From Nitrospinae bacterium CG11_big_fil_rev_8_21_14_0_20_45_15 (GTDB lineage: Bacteria > Nitrospinota > Nitrospinia > Nitrospinales > VA-1), in the NCBI GenBank assembly GCA_002787235.1, contig PCWG01000042.1:227713-274096 (forward strand): a stretch of 46,384 bases of DNA, written 5' to 3'. Below are positions 36,537 to 45,557 of the stretch, in pieces; positions within the stretch are counted from its first letter, which is position 1; every line of letters begins with the position of its first letter. A program made the translations under genes and the position numbers. Under the pieces are notes generated by a model. That model made no database searches and was not told the DNA's origin. It was given only the letters and a program-made list of their open reading frames with translations.

Positions 36537-37178
36537 ATGATTGTTGAAGAGATTATGACGGTCGACCTTGTTACGATCAAGGAAAACGATTCCTTGCGTA
36601 AAGCGCAGGATTTGATGGTTGAAAAATCGATCCGTCATCTGCCTGTTGTGGACAAAAATAAGCTTTTGGGGATTATCACAGAGAGTGATATTCGCGGGGC
36701 GTTTATTTATAGTGAGGTGCCAAAAGACGGGAAGGTGGTTCAATTCGATCCTTCAAAAATGCCTGTGAAGGATTATATGACTCGCGATCCTTTAACAGTT
36801 TCACCGGATACGAATATTGAAGATGCGGCTCTGGTAATTTATCGAAATAAAATTGGTGGGTTGCCCGTTGTAAAAAATGGCAAACTGGAAGGGATCGTTA
36901 CGATACTGGATATGCTTGGATTGTTTATAGATATGATGAGCATTCTTGAAAGCAGTTCTCGAATCGATGTGTTGGTAGACAAGAACCAGAAATCGATCGA
37001 TAAGATTACCAAAATCATTACAGATCACGGTTTGGAAATCATTTCTACAGGGATTGAACCCTATGAAGATGATCCTAAAAAGCAAATCTGTTGCTTCAGG
37101 ATGGACTTATGTGAAACCGAGCGTGTGGTTAAAGATATTGAAAAAGCGGGTTTCGAAGTATTGGATGCGATTGATTGA
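36537..37178 (+). CDS. AcuB-like protein: two CBS domains plus ACT-like domain
   Basis: 213 aa cytoplasmic regulator. CBS 1 at residues 1-60 (VEEIMTVDLVTIKENDSL, SIRHLPVVDKNKLLGIIT), CBS 2 at about 78-135 (VKDYMTRDPLTVSPDTNI, GGLPVVKNGKLEGIVT). A C-terminal ACT-like domain covers about 143-213 (SIDKITKIITDHGLEIIS). The Bateman pair probably binds adenine nucleotides; ACT domains bind amino acids. AcuB in Bacillus belongs to the acetoin locus, but no such genes are here. Strong SD TTAGGAGC. Its position opposite gltB suggests a nitrogen or energy sensing role, which is inference. Confidence 0.9.
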   Translation: MIVEEIMTVDLVTIKENDSLRKAQDLMVEKSIRHLPVVDKNKLLGIITESDIRGAFIYSEVPKDGKVVQFDPSKMPVKDYMTRDPLTVSPDTNIEDAALVIYRNKIGGLPVVKNGKLEGIVTILDMLGLFIDMMSILESSSRIDVLVDKNQKSIDKITKIITDHGLEIISTGIEPYEDDPKKQICCFRMDLCETERVVKDIEKAGFEVLDAID

Positions 37179-37202
37179 GTTCCAATTATATCAGAGACAC
37201 TA

Positions 37203-39614
37203 TTATTCTACAGGGGCCGGAGGCGTCACAGAGGGATTCAGATAGATCTCTTGAAATCGATTGACCGGAAAGATTTCAGTTTTTGCATCTTTATCGTAAT
37301 AGGAAAGAGGTTCTCCATCTTCAGGATTGATTTTTGAGAAGACGACTTGATCCGTTTCTGGAAAATTCAGGATGGGTTTTCCTGACAGCGCGGCGGTCAT
37401 ATATTGTAGCCAAATGGGAATAGCGGTGCGCGAGCCTGTTTCATTGACTCCCATGGAGACGTCGTCGTCTTTTCCTACCCAAACCCCCGTAAGAAGTTCG
37501 GGGGTGTATCCCATAAACCAGGCATCGACATAATTGTTTGTGGTTCCCGTTTTTCCAGCGGTGGGCCTTTTTAATTCTCTCACTTTTTGTGCGGTTCCAT
37601 TCTGAACGACACTTTGCAGAAGGCTGGTGATGGTGTACGCGCTGGATGCTGATATTGGTTGTTCTATTCTGGGTTGCGCTGTATAAAGAATTTTTTCTTC
37701 ACTATTTTTGATGTAACGTATGGCCGTGGGTTCGATTCGTTTTCCTTCGTTGGCGAAGGCGGAATAGGCGGAGACGAGCTCGAGAAGGGTGACGCCTGAT
37801 GAACCCAGAGCGATGGACAAATTGTTCGCCAATTCTTGAGTGATGCCCAGATCGCGCGCTACCTGGATGGCTTTGGAGATTCCAATTTCTTGCAATAATT
37901 TTACGGTAACAATGTTACGGGAATGAGTGAGTGCCGTTCGTAAGGGTGTGGGACCGTAGAAAGTTTCTTCAAAATTGACGGGTTTCCATTTGTCGAAGGC
38001 GTGATCTTTTTCTTTGAATATGATAGGCGAATCGACAATGATGCTGGAAGGGTGATAGCCTTCCTGCAGAGCGGCCGCATATATAATGGGTTTGAAAACA
38101 GAGCCAGGCTGGCGTACGGCTTGTACGGATCGATTGAATTGACTTTTTGAAAAATCATAGCCACCTACCATAGATTTAATATGGCCAGTGTGTGGGTCCA
38201 GACCGATCAGGGCACCTTCTACTTCGGGTTCTTGTTCAAGAGCGAGTGCAAGCCTTGGATCCGATGGGTGCGGGCCCAAAACTTTAAACAGGGCACGGTC
38301 TCCTGTGTTGAGAGCATCTCCCACTGAATTTATTTTTGCCCATCGCCCATCGATTTTCGGATTGGGTTCCCGGGCCCATTCCATGTCCTTGAGCTCAAGG
38401 ATACCCTCCTGAGCACCGGTCAGTATGAAGGCAGAGTTTTTTTCTCGTTCCATGACCAACCCTTGAATCATATCGCCTGCTTTGGGTCCTTCATTTTCCT
38501 TCCAGCCATTGAATTCACGCAATTGCGCTTGCAGTTGGCTGGTGGGCAGGGATAGGTCCATACGCCCGAGAGGGCCACGGTATCCAAAGCGTTTGTCGGC
38601 GATGACCAAATTTTCGCGTACGGCTTTTTGTGCTTCTTCCTGAAGCGAGATATCCAGCGTCGAATAAACCATCAAACCACTGTGATACAGTTTTTCAGAA
38701 CCATACTTTTCGATCAAAAATTGCCGTATGTGTTCGATGAAGTAAGGGGCACGATTCAACATGCCGGTCACTTCACCCAGATGGAAATCGGATTGCAGTG
38801 CTTCTTTTTCCTCGCTTGGAGTGATGAAGCTAAGATGAGCCATTCTTCGAATAACATGGTCACGTCTGTTTCGGGCTTTTTTCGGGTATCGATAAGGAGA
38901 GTAGTTGTTTGGTGCTTTGGGCAAGCTTGCAATCATGGCACATTCAGCCACGGTGAGTTCTTTTACGGATTTTCCAAAGTAAGTTCGTGCGGCGGCTTCG
39001 ACTCCATATGCTCCGTGACCGTAATAAATCTGGTTCAAATATATTTCAAGAATTTGATCTTTGGAAAAAATCAACTCAATGCGCAGTGCCAGTATGGCTT
39101 CTTTGATTTTTCGGACCAGTGTTCGGTCACTTGTGAGTAACAGTGTTTTTGTTAACTGCTGAGTGATGGTGCTTCCACCTTCTACGATACGACCGGCTTG
39201 GAAATTGGTTCGCATCGCGCGTAAAATCGCCTTGGGATCGATCCCAAGGTGGTAATAGAAATTGGAATCTTCTACGGCCAGTGTGGCTTGTTTCAAACGG
39301 AGTGGAATTTCTTCCATGGAAACCAGGATTCTTTTTTCGATATAAAACTCTGCGATCAGTTCATCGGTATTAGAAAAAACCCGAGTGATCAGACTGGGGC
39401 TGAAATCTTTGAGCACGCGGACGTCAGGCAAATCTTTAGAATATTTGAAGTAGACATAACCGGCACCTATCGCACCAGAAATAACAACGAGCAGAAACAT
39501 TGCGAATCCGAAAAGGATCAGGGTTTTAAATAATCCTGACGATTTTTTTTTCGGTTTTTTGGTTTTTCGCTTTTTCTTTTTTGAAGGTTGCTGACCAGTC
39601 AGGATTTTTGTCAT
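37203..39614 (-). CDS. mrcA: Penicillin-binding protein 1A
   Basis: 803 aa bifunctional peptidoglycan synthase. Lys-rich cytoplasmic tail (KKKKRKTKKPKKK), TM helix at about 32-55. GT51 transglycosylase: catalytic Glu in VEDSNFYYHLGID, GGSTITQQLTK, and KEAILALRIELIFSKDQILE. Transpeptidase: SxxK in PGSVFKPIIYA, SxN in THSRNIV, KTGT in AGKTGTTNNYVDAWF. All catalytic motifs are intact. Length is within the class A range. It is a single-gene unit; upstream on the minus strand lies the DUF5069 gene after 79 nt. Confidence 0.96.
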   Translation of the reverse strand: MTKILTGQQPSKKKKRKTKKPKKKSSGLFKTLILFGFAMFLLVVISGAIGAGYVYFKYSKDLPDVRVLKDFSPSLITRVFSNTDELIAEFYIEKRILVSMEEIPLRLKQATLAVEDSNFYYHLGIDPKAILRAMRTNFQAGRIVEGGSTITQQLTKTLLLTSDRTLVRKIKEAILALRIELIFSKDQILEIYLNQIYYGHGAYGVEAAARTYFGKSVKELTVAECAMIASLPKAPNNYSPYRYPKKARNRRDHVIRRMAHLSFITPSEEKEALQSDFHLGEVTGMLNRAPYFIEHIRQFLIEKYGSEKLYHSGLMVYSTLDISLQEEAQKAVRENLVIADKRFGYRGPLGRMDLSLPTSQLQAQLREFNGWKENEGPKAGDMIQGLVMEREKNSAFILTGAQEGILELKDMEWAREPNPKIDGRWAKINSVGDALNTGDRALFKVLGPHPSDPRLALALEQEPEVEGALIGLDPHTGHIKSMVGGYDFSKSQFNRSVQAVRQPGSVFKPIIYAAALQEGYHPSSIIVDSPIIFKEKDHAFDKWKPVNFEETFYGPTPLRTALTHSRNIVTVKLLQEIGISKAIQVARDLGITQELANNLSIALGSSGVTLLELVSAYSAFANEGKRIEPTAIRYIKNSEEKILYTAQPRIEQPISASSAYTITSLLQSVVQNGTAQKVRELKRPTAGKTGTTNNYVDAWFMGYTPELLTGVWVGKDDDVSMGVNETGSRTAIPIWLQYMTAALSGKPILNFPETDQVVFSKINPEDGEPLSYYDKDAKTEIFPVNRFQEIYLNPSVTPPAPVE

Positions 39615-39693
39615 TTCTGTTTGCGTGTATCAAGAAGGCGAGGAAAGTGTTTCAAGAGGGTGCGAAAATTAGAGGCAAAGTGCATAAAATAGC

Positions 39694-40113
39694 TTAGTGA
39701 CCTTCCTCCAGATCGATGAGGCCTGCCCATGTGGTGATGTCAGTTCGCGATGGGTCAATTTTGTTTCGAATTTCTATAAAGTATTCCATTCGGTCTTTAT
39801 TGTCAGGTTTTCTATCCAGAATTTTCCAATTAAGGAATTCTATTTCTGATGGGCTGTACTGGTTTGTTTTATCTGTAATCCAACGCGCAATGTCTTCCTC
39901 ATTCAGGCCGATTGCTTTTTCGGCGAACTCGATTTCGTTTGTATGGATGAAACTGAGAATGATTTTGTCAAGTGGACATGGGTATATGTATTCGCCCAAC
40001 GTATTTTCCTTCAAAGCCCTTACCTTATCTATCATACGCGGTAAATGGACGATCCCGCATAATTTATCCTTGGGGCTTCGAGGGACCTCTTTTCTCAAAT
40101 CCAATGCGGACAT
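39694..40113 (-). CDS. DUF5069 protein
   Basis: 139 aa. Matches the pattern I know for DUF5069: LRKEVPRSPKDKLCGIVHLP, RMIDKVRALKENTLGEYIYP and CPLDKIILSFI, then LNEEDIARWI. The family is uncharacterised. No signal peptide or TM is seen. The ATG is only 3 nt after the stop codon of the LRR gene, so the two are co-translated. The C-terminal half (DRMEYFIEIRNKIDPSRTDI) includes a pattern of charged residues but no catalytic motif I can name. Confidence 0.8.
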   Translation of the reverse strand: MSALDLRKEVPRSPKDKLCGIVHLPRMIDKVRALKENTLGEYIYPCPLDKIILSFIHTNEIEFAEKAIGLNEEDIARWITDKTNQYSPSEIEFLNWKILDRKPDNKDRMEYFIEIRNKIDPSRTDITTWAGLIDLEEGH

Positions 40114-40116
40114 TGT

Positions 40117-40599
40117 TCAATCCAATCTCAAACGATTCAGACGGGAAAAGTTTTTAGAGGTTTTGATGGCCCTTGCACCTTCGTCGCCAATTCTATTTCT
40201 GAATAAATCGAGTGTCGATAGTTGGCCAAGATATTCCGATTGAGCCAGAGCTTTGGCACCTTCCTCACCGACTCGATTGAATTTTAGTATGAGTTGATCC
40301 AGTTTTTCAAAACTTTTGCAACTGGCGAGAGTCTGAGCTCCAGCCTCAGTGATGTCGTTCGATTTTAAATTCAGTGTTCTCAATTGATTGAGGTTGGGCG
40401 AACTACAGATGACCTTGACACCTTCATCGGTGATTTTATTGTTGCCAAGCTCAAGTCGCGTGATCCCTGCTATCAAGTCAAGTTGAAAAAGGTTTTTGAT
40501 CCCTTCATCATCGATATCTTTTTCTTCCAGATTGAGGGTGCCTGCGCCTTCCATATGTTTGCGGGCAAAGGCTTCCCAATCGTCGGGTGGATTTTCCAT
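40117..40599 (-). CDS. Leucine-rich repeat (RNI-like) protein
   Basis: 160 aa built of about four or five LRRs of the ribonuclease-inhibitor type: LIAGITRLELGNNKITDEGV, LNQLRTLNLKSNDITEAGA, FEKLDQLILKFNRVGEEGA, and LGQLSTLDLFRNRIGDEGA. Repeat period is about 28 residues, with LxLxxNxIxDEGA. No signal peptide, so cytoplasmic. Coupled to the DUF5069 gene. LRRs give a protein-binding surface; the partner is unknown, and DUF5069 is the obvious candidate. Confidence 0.85.
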   Translation of the reverse strand: MENPPDDWEAFARKHMEGAGTLNLEEKDIDDEGIKNLFQLDLIAGITRLELGNNKITDEGVKVICSSPNLNQLRTLNLKSNDITEAGAQTLASCKSFEKLDQLILKFNRVGEEGAKALAQSEYLGQLSTLDLFRNRIGDEGARAIKTSKNFSRLNRLRLD

Positions 40600-40920
40600 G
40601 AGTTTCGATCTAAAAAAATATTTAAAAATGACATTCCATTAAAAGTTCATTCTAGTGCGATTCATTACCAAGGTCAATCCCGCAAACCATATAAATTATT
40701 CACTGAACGTGTTTATTACGAAGTGTGAGCCATTTTATACAGAAACGGAAAAAAGAGCGTGGAGAGCTGTTTCTTTGAACAATAGGTTGCGATAATAGAC
40801 TGGTTTTATTGAAATATTTCTTTGTAGAAACAATGATTTTTATTCCCAAATGATCAATGGAAATGATAAATATAGTAGAAGCGTTTGTTTACTTTACAAA
40901 AATATTTTCTGGAGGAAATC
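40600..40920. other. Divergent intergenic region
   Basis: 321 nt, AT-rich, between the LRR gene (-) and the TPR protein gene (+). No conserved structure or convincing promoter seen. Confidence 0.5.
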
Positions 40921-41280
40921 ATGAGGAAAATGAGCTTTTTGTTGGTGTTTGTATTTACAATTTTATTCCCTTTGTCTGCTATGGCGAACGAAAGTCCAAT
41001 GCACTTGCCGGAAGGTTCCAATGAAAGTGCAAACATGCACAACGAAGCGGGTATCAAGCATTGGGGAATGGGACATGCCGATGAAGCATTGAAACATTTC
41101 AAAGAAGCTGCAGCGGCAGATTCCAGCATTGCAGAAATTCATTTCAATGAAGCGTTGGCTCTGGATAAATTAGGGCAACATGGTGAGGCTACGAAACATT
41201 TCCAAAAGGCAAAGGACAATGCACACGGGAACGATAAAATTTTACATTCGGACATTCTAAACGGTCATCTGAGCCATTAA
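40921..41280 (+). CDS. Secreted small TPR protein
   Basis: 119 aa. Signal peptide (SFLLVFVFTILFPLSAMA, cleavage after residue ~22). His/Met-rich start of the mature part (ESPMHLPEGSNESANMHNEA), then two TPR-like repeats: AGIKHWGMGHADEALKHFKE and HFNEALALDKLGQHGEATKH. GGAGG precedes the ATG. Ended by the strong terminator at 41341-41372. The pattern (signal peptide, Gly/His/Glu-rich then TPR) resembles the gene at 44895-45557. Periplasmic scaffold is likely; function unknown. Confidence 0.8.
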   Translation: MRKMSFLLVFVFTILFPLSAMANESPMHLPEGSNESANMHNEAGIKHWGMGHADEALKHFKEAAAADSSIAEIHFNEALALDKLGQHGEATKHFQKAKDNAHGNDKILHSDILNGHLSH

Positions 41281-41340
41281 TCGTTGAACAAGGTCGTGTC
41301 GTTTTTAAGGCTAAAGAATTGAGTTATTGATAACAGATCA

Positions 41341-41372
41341 GGGGGCACAGGTTATTCTGCGCCCCCTTTTTT
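41341..41372 (+). terminator. Strong rho-independent terminator
   Basis: GGGGGCACAG and CTGCGCCCCC form a GC-rich stem with one A-C mismatch and loop GTTATT, followed by seven T. It ends the TPR gene before tatA. Confidence 0.9.
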
Positions 41373-41455
41373 CTGCTAAAAGAATTGACGCACTCAAAGC
41401 AGGTTTTCTGCTACAATGGGCGTCAATAATAAATGTGATTAGGGAGATTAATATT

Positions 41456-41839
41456 ATGATGGGAATCGGCTTTCCTGAGTTAATGGTTATTTTGATCATT
41501 ATTATGATAATTTTTGGAGCGGGCAAACTCCCAGAAATTGGAAGTGCGTTTGGCAGAAGCATCAAAAATTTTAAAACGTCGATGAAAGAAGCAGAAGCGA
41601 TGGACGAAGCAGGCGATCAAAGTTCAAGCACAGAAGAAAAGGGAACCACTGCCCAGGCGGCCAAGAAGGAAGAAGAAATTATCGATGAAGCCGCTCTTGA
41701 AATAGAAAAAAACAGGATCGATCCCATCCGAACCGCGCATGATGGGCTGGTTCAGCAGAGTGATGTTTTTACTGATTCTTTGCGGTCTACACCAGGGGGT
41801 CGTGGGCGCGATCGTGGCGTTTCGAGAGATGTATTTTAG
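41456..41839 (+). CDS. tatA: Sec-independent translocase protein TatA
   Basis: 127 aa. TM helix [20 protein letters not shown], then the amphipathic helix [17 protein letters not shown], the TatA/E signature including the FGAGKLPE hinge. Acidic and alanine-rich tail (about residues 40-90) longer than in E. coli TatA (89 aa), ending with basic [14 protein letters not shown]. The ATG at 41456 has AGGGAG 9 nt upstream. No tatB or tatC adjacent. Translocates folded proteins with twin-Arg signals. Confidence 0.92.
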   Translation: MMGIGFPELMVILIIIMIIFGAGKLPEIGSAFGRSIKNFKTSMKEAEAMDEAGDQSSSTEEKGTTAQAAKKEEEIIDEAALEIEKNRIDPIRTAHDGLVQQSDVFTDSLRSTPGGRGRDRGVSRDVF

Positions 41840-41893
41840 GCTGTTTGATTTACTTTTTTGTTCGCTAAAGTGGAATAATGGGGGAGGGAGGCT

Positions 41894-43153
41894 TTAAATC
41901 CCTTCGCTGGCAACACCTGAAAGTTCGCTTTCCCGTGAAACCAGTTCCACTTTTTTCTGCGGGCCGACTGCGAGGACCACACGTCCTTCCAAGATGCCGC
42001 ACAGGGTTTCACCAATACATTTTTTACGCCAGCTTTGAAAGAGGAAATGGTTTTCAAAGTTTTCGTTACGGTCATAACATTTGACGAAGTCATGAATTTG
42101 TTTGCGATCTGCTAATACATTGGGTTCAATTCTCAGCTCTTCTGAACGGATTTGAACGCCAGCGGCGAGTAACTCTTCGACACCTTTGGGCGCGGTGTAG
42201 CTATCGGCATTTGGTAATTCTGGACATTGATCGTCTGGACAGTTCAACCCATCCTCAATCAATTTCAGTAAAACTTTTCCGCTACGAGCAATTTCTTTAT
42301 GGTGGAATCCGCGCAAGGATCGCAGACCTTCCATATCTGTTGGTGTCGAACGTCCTACTTCAAGAAGGGTCTCGTCGCGTATGATGGATTTAGGGAGTGT
42401 GTCTCGCGACTGGGCTTCCAATTCCCTCCATGCAGTGATTTCCCTTAATACGGCAAGTTGTTTGGGGTTGAGGGAGCGAATATTTTTTAATCGTAGAAAT
42501 TGTTTTTGTGGATCATTCAACTGGAATGATTTTGGATTTTCTAGATACAGCATCTCTCCGCGCACCCATTCCTCTCGATTCAGTTTTTTCACCACAGCAT
42601 TCAATTTCCAAAAAACAGGGGTCAGGTAACGCACATCGTCCAGCGCATACTCGATCTGCCCCGTGCTCAAAGGTCGTCGACACCAATCAGTGTAGCGGTG
42701 AGCCTTGCAAATGTGCTTTTTTGAAACTTTTTGTACGATTTTTGCGAATGATATTTGTGCTCCCCAACCCACAAGAGATGCGGCAATTTGGGTATCGAAA
42801 ATGGGGCCAATCGCTTCTCCGCAGAGCTTGTAAAAAATTTCAAGATCTTGTTTCGCGGCGTGAAAAACTTTTAGAATTTCAGGTTTTTTAATGATTTCCA
42901 GAAAGGGGGTCAGGTCGGGAACGGAGATGGGGTCGATCGCCGCACAAACATCGTCGCTGGCAACCTGGATCAAACCCAAGCGATGGAAGTAGGTTCTCTC
43001 GCGCACAAACTCAGTATCGATGGCCAGCATTTTGCTGTCTTGAATTTTTTCACAGAAATCAAGTAGCTGCTCTTCATTCTCAATGTATATTGATTGCTCG
43101 GCGCTTAAAACGCTTCCACTTCCTGAAGAGTTTTGTAAATGCAAATTTTTCAC
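41894..43153 (-). CDS. rnd: Ribonuclease D
   Basis: About 419 aa from GTG 43153. 3'-5' exoribonuclease for tRNA and structured RNA 3' ends. DEDD domain: MLAIDTEFVRERTYFHRLGL (motif I), FHAAKQDLEIFYKL (motif II), and QIEYALDDVRYL with Tyr/Asp of motif III. HRDC domain about 200-280 (NPKQLAVLREITAWRELEAQ). The open frame extends to an ATG at 43267 that overlaps the 68-aa gene and adds non-family residues; start candidates GTG 43153 and TTG 43144 are better but uncertain. The C-terminal tail has a Cys near the end not typical of the family. Confidence 0.9.
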   Translation of the reverse strand: MKNLHLQNSSGSGSVLSAEQSIYIENEEQLLDFCEKIQDSKMLAIDTEFVRERTYFHRLGLIQVASDDVCAAIDPISVPDLTPFLEIIKKPEILKVFHAAKQDLEIFYKLCGEAIGPIFDTQIAASLVGWGAQISFAKIVQKVSKKHICKAHRYTDWCRRPLSTGQIEYALDDVRYLTPVFWKLNAVVKKLNREEWVRGEMLYLENPKSFQLNDPQKQFLRLKNIRSLNPKQLAVLREITAWRELEAQSRDTLPKSIIRDETLLEVGRSTPTDMEGLRSLRGFHHKEIARSGKVLLKLIEDGLNCPDDQCPELPNADSYTAPKGVEELLAAGVQIRSEELRIEPNVLADRKQIHDFVKCYDRNENFENHFLFQSWRKKCIGETLCGILEGRVVLAVGPQKKVELVSRESELSGVASEGI

Positions 43154-43250
43154 CCTGTTAATGCGAAACACATGTCTGCATGACGCGAAAGAAAATGGGC
43201 GGGCGCAAACTGAATGGTTCGCAGAATGCGCTCCGCCCGTGTGTACTTCA

Positions 43251-43457
43251 TTATACAGCGAATTCATCCATCTGGATGCCTTTTTGTTTCAATTCCTTGT
43301 CTGGAGCATCTTCCCAACTATCTACTGGAGTAGTGGTGTCGAAATAATCAGCCCCACTGACAGCATCCTCACGCCAAAACTGCGTACTTAGTTTTTGGGG
43401 AGAGACTACCTTTTTTAAATCGCCTTTGGAATCAAAAATTTTGACTTCAAAAAACAT
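43251..43457 (-). CDS. Orphan 68-aa protein
   Basis: 68 aa, no family recognised. Begins MFFEVKIFDSKGDLKKVV, then a Trp-containing segment and an acidic tail with DEFAV at the end. Excellent SD AGGAGG 6 nt before ATG, so it is probably expressed. It lies immediately upstream of the RNase D gene on the minus strand. The first ~15 residues predict a beta-strand pair. Nothing more can be said. Confidence 0.6.
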   Translation of the reverse strand: MFFEVKIFDSKGDLKKVVSPQKLSTQFWREDAVSGADYFDTTTPVDSWEDAPDKELKQKGIQMDEFAV

Positions 43458-43870
43458 ACGACCCTCCTGTTACGTAAAGTTAAACTCTGCCAGTTGACTA
43501 TTCTGGCTCCATTAAATAAAACTATAAAAAACAACTACTTAAAAATATTCACGCTTACAATAAATCCAAATTATCTTGATGTCAAGACAATAACATCAAT
43601 AAAATCAATAGGTAATATGATTTTTTTACTGCAAAGGAAATGTTATTAAGGTCGGTGAGTCGCAATATTTCAGTCATAATGTCATGTATTAGCTTGTTTG
43701 ATATGTTGTAAATATATTAATTTAAATGTATTTATAAACTTTACTTCGTTGTTGTGAGATGTCGGTATTGTGGAATTCTGATTGACTTTTGTGAGTTGAT
43801 AACCTATCTTTAGAGAGTCATATTTCTTTAATTTTGGGTCTTCAATCCCCTTCGGGTCGATACCGATAAT
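43458..43870. other. Divergent intergenic region
   Basis: 413 nt, very AT-rich, with no ORF of substance. The tsaB promoter candidate lies at 43782-43810. Otherwise nothing recognisable. Confidence 0.6.
43782..43810 (+). promoter_or_regulatory. Candidate sigma-70 promoter of tsaB
   Basis: TTGACT (43782-43787), 17-nt spacer, TATCTT (43805-43810). One mismatch in the -35 and two in the -10; leader of about 55 nt to the tsaB ATG. Confidence 0.55.
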
Positions 43871-44590
43871 ATGAAAATTCTGGGAATCGATTCATCTACT
43901 CCACACGCTAGTGTGGCTCTATTTTCAGATGATGTCTGTTTGTCTGAATCCACGCACACTCGTACTAAAAAATTTTCTGATAAAATTTTGTTAATGATTG
44001 ACGATGTTTTACGGTCTGCTGAGGTTGGCATCCATGAAATCGAAGGCTTCTGTGTTACGTCGGGGCCGGGATCGTTTACAGGGCTTCGTGTAGGAGTCAG
44101 TTTGGTGAAGGGATTTGTTCTTGCCACTGAGGCTCCGTTTTGGGGGGTTGGAACTCTTTCTGCCATGGCTTTTTCTCTGGGTAAAATTCCAGAGCAGATA
44201 TGCGCTGTTCTTGATGCAAGGAAACAGCAGGTTTATTCGGCAATCTTTCGGTGGGACGGGGATGAATTTCAGCGTTTGACCCCGGACGAAGCATTGAGCG
44301 CAGAAGAACTTTGTGCGCGGATTACAGAGCCGACGGTTTTCATCGGCAGTGGATTGCAAGTTTATGGTGATATATTTTCAGAGCAATTGGGATCATTTTA
44401 TAAGCTGGGAGAAGAATCGAATCACTCCATTGCGGCATCTGCAATACGGCTTTCTCAACGCTCTGAAAATTTAAATAAAAAACTTTTTGATTTGAATCAT
44501 TTAACAATACAGTACGCAAGGAAGGCTGAAGCGGAGTTTAAGCTATGTGCCGCACTTGAACAGGAGGAAGTGAACAATGGAAATCAATGA
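43871..44590 (+). CDS. tsaB: tRNA threonylcarbamoyladenosine biosynthesis protein TsaB
   Basis: 239 aa ASKHA-fold partner of TsaD in t6A37 modification of ANN-decoding tRNAs. Signatures: MKILGIDSSTPHASVAL, VTSGPGSFTGLRVGVS and KGFVLATEAP. Length is typical (231 in E. coli). It has no nucleotide hydrolysis motif of its own; it scaffolds TsaD/TsaE. The stop overlaps the start of the DUF465 gene by 14 nt. Confidence 0.94.
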   Translation: MKILGIDSSTPHASVALFSDDVCLSESTHTRTKKFSDKILLMIDDVLRSAEVGIHEIEGFCVTSGPGSFTGLRVGVSLVKGFVLATEAPFWGVGTLSAMAFSLGKIPEQICAVLDARKQQVYSAIFRWDGDEFQRLTPDEALSAEELCARITEPTVFIGSGLQVYGDIFSEQLGSFYKLGEESNHSIAASAIRLSQRSENLNKKLFDLNHLTIQYARKAEAEFKLCAALEQEEVNNGNQ

Positions 44591-44798
44591 AGATTTGCTC
44601 GAAAAACTCATAAAAGAAAATCACGAATTCAAAAAAATTCACGATCAGCATTCAAAATTGAAGTCAAGAGTTGAAGAGCTGAACAAACTCAAACTCATTA
44701 CTCCAGAGCAGGAAATCGAGAAGAAAAAGCATCAGAAAGAAAAGTTGATATTGAAAGATAGAATGGGTGAGATCGTCAATCAACATCAGTCCAGCTAG
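44577..44798 (+). CDS. DUF465 (YdcH-like) small helical protein
   Basis: 73 aa, charged, coiled-coil hairpin: LIKENHEFKKIHDQHSKLKS, then LNKLKLITPEQEIEKKKHQK. The 'L...PEQEIE..KK.KL.LKD.' second helix is the DUF465 pattern. SD AGGAGG about 8 nt before the ATG, within the tsaB end. Uncharacterised family; co-translation with tsaB is visible. Confidence 0.85.
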   Translation: MEINEDLLEKLIKENHEFKKIHDQHSKLKSRVEELNKLKLITPEQEIEKKKHQKEKLILKDRMGEIVNQHQSS

Positions 44799-44894
44799 TA
44801 TTGATTGATCGTTCTGTCTGGTATATTTTTTCTGTTTTTACCATCATGATAGTTTTGACCTGTTGAAATGTTTTTATATTTAGACAGGTTGATC

Positions 44895-45557
44895 TCAATG
44901 TTCCGATAATTTTTTATACCAGTTTTTGAATTCGGTGGTTTCTCTAAGAGATGCCAGATCGGGATCTGTGATAAGGGTTCCGGGAATGGGCAACCCGAGT
45001 TTGACTGATTTTTTTAGAGCCGTTAGACTGTCTTCCATTTTCCCAGTAAGTGCGTGCAGACAGGCATAATTATAGTGCAGGTGGAGATTGTCAGGCTCTT
45101 GGGTTTCCAGTGTTTTGAGAGTATTGTAGGCCAAATCAAAGTGTTTGAGTTGCATGTAGGCCGAGCTCAAGTTGATATAGGCTGAGGCCAGTTTAGGATG
45201 GTGGTTGAGTGCTTTTTGGTATTTGAAAACGGCTTGTTCCGCTTTGCCCAGAGCCATTAGCTTGTTCCCCTCGTTGTAATGAAAAATCCCCATCCGACGC
45301 TGATTTTCCGGATCGGAATGGTCCAATTCCGAGTGCCCCTTTTCTTTGGGATCGCTACTGCTTCCTTCTTTGTGGCGACTGCCTTCTTCCTTATGGTTGC
45401 TTCCTTCTATTTTATCCGCCTTATCAGTGATTTTCGGTTGTTCTGTATGGTTTGCCTCTTGTGCCGGCAGACCGACCTGATCGGCAATGATAAAAACTCC
45501 TGCACCTAACAAGAGTAAGGTTGCTCGTAGTTTGTTTGATTTAATTGCTGGATGCAT
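44895..45557 (-). CDS. Membrane-anchored/secreted TPR protein
   Basis: 220 aa. N-terminal hydrophobic helix (LLLLGAGVFIIADQVGLPA, signal peptide or anchor). Low-complexity Lys/Glu/His/Ser segment (SNHKEEGSRHKEGSSSDPK). Two or three TPRs: GNKLMALGKAEQAVFKYQKA, then LASAYINLSSAYMQLKHFDL, and a C-terminal TPR-like piece (YACLHALTGKMEDSLTALKK). The start overlaps the end of the upstream DUF115 gene by 17 nt. Periplasmic scaffold is likely; partner unknown. Confidence 0.8.
   Translation of the reverse strand: MHPAIKSNKLRATLLLLGAGVFIIADQVGLPAQEANHTEQPKITDKADKIEGSNHKEEGSRHKEGSSSDPKEKGHSELDHSDPENQRRMGIFHYNEGNKLMALGKAEQAVFKYQKALNHHPKLASAYINLSSAYMQLKHFDLAYNTLKTLETQEPDNLHLHYNYACLHALTGKMEDSLTALKKSVKLGLPIPGTLITDPDLASLRETTEFKNWYKKLSEH

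Noticed and set aside
37720-37745. GGTTCGATTCG resembling a tRNA T-arm.
   Set aside because: Lies within the PBP1A coding sequence and no acceptor stem or anticodon arm can be built around it.
44836-44892. ACCTGT...ACAGGT inverted repeat after the TPR and DUF465 genes.
   Set aside because: Only 6 bp with a loop of about 20 nt and no T run; not convincing as a terminator.
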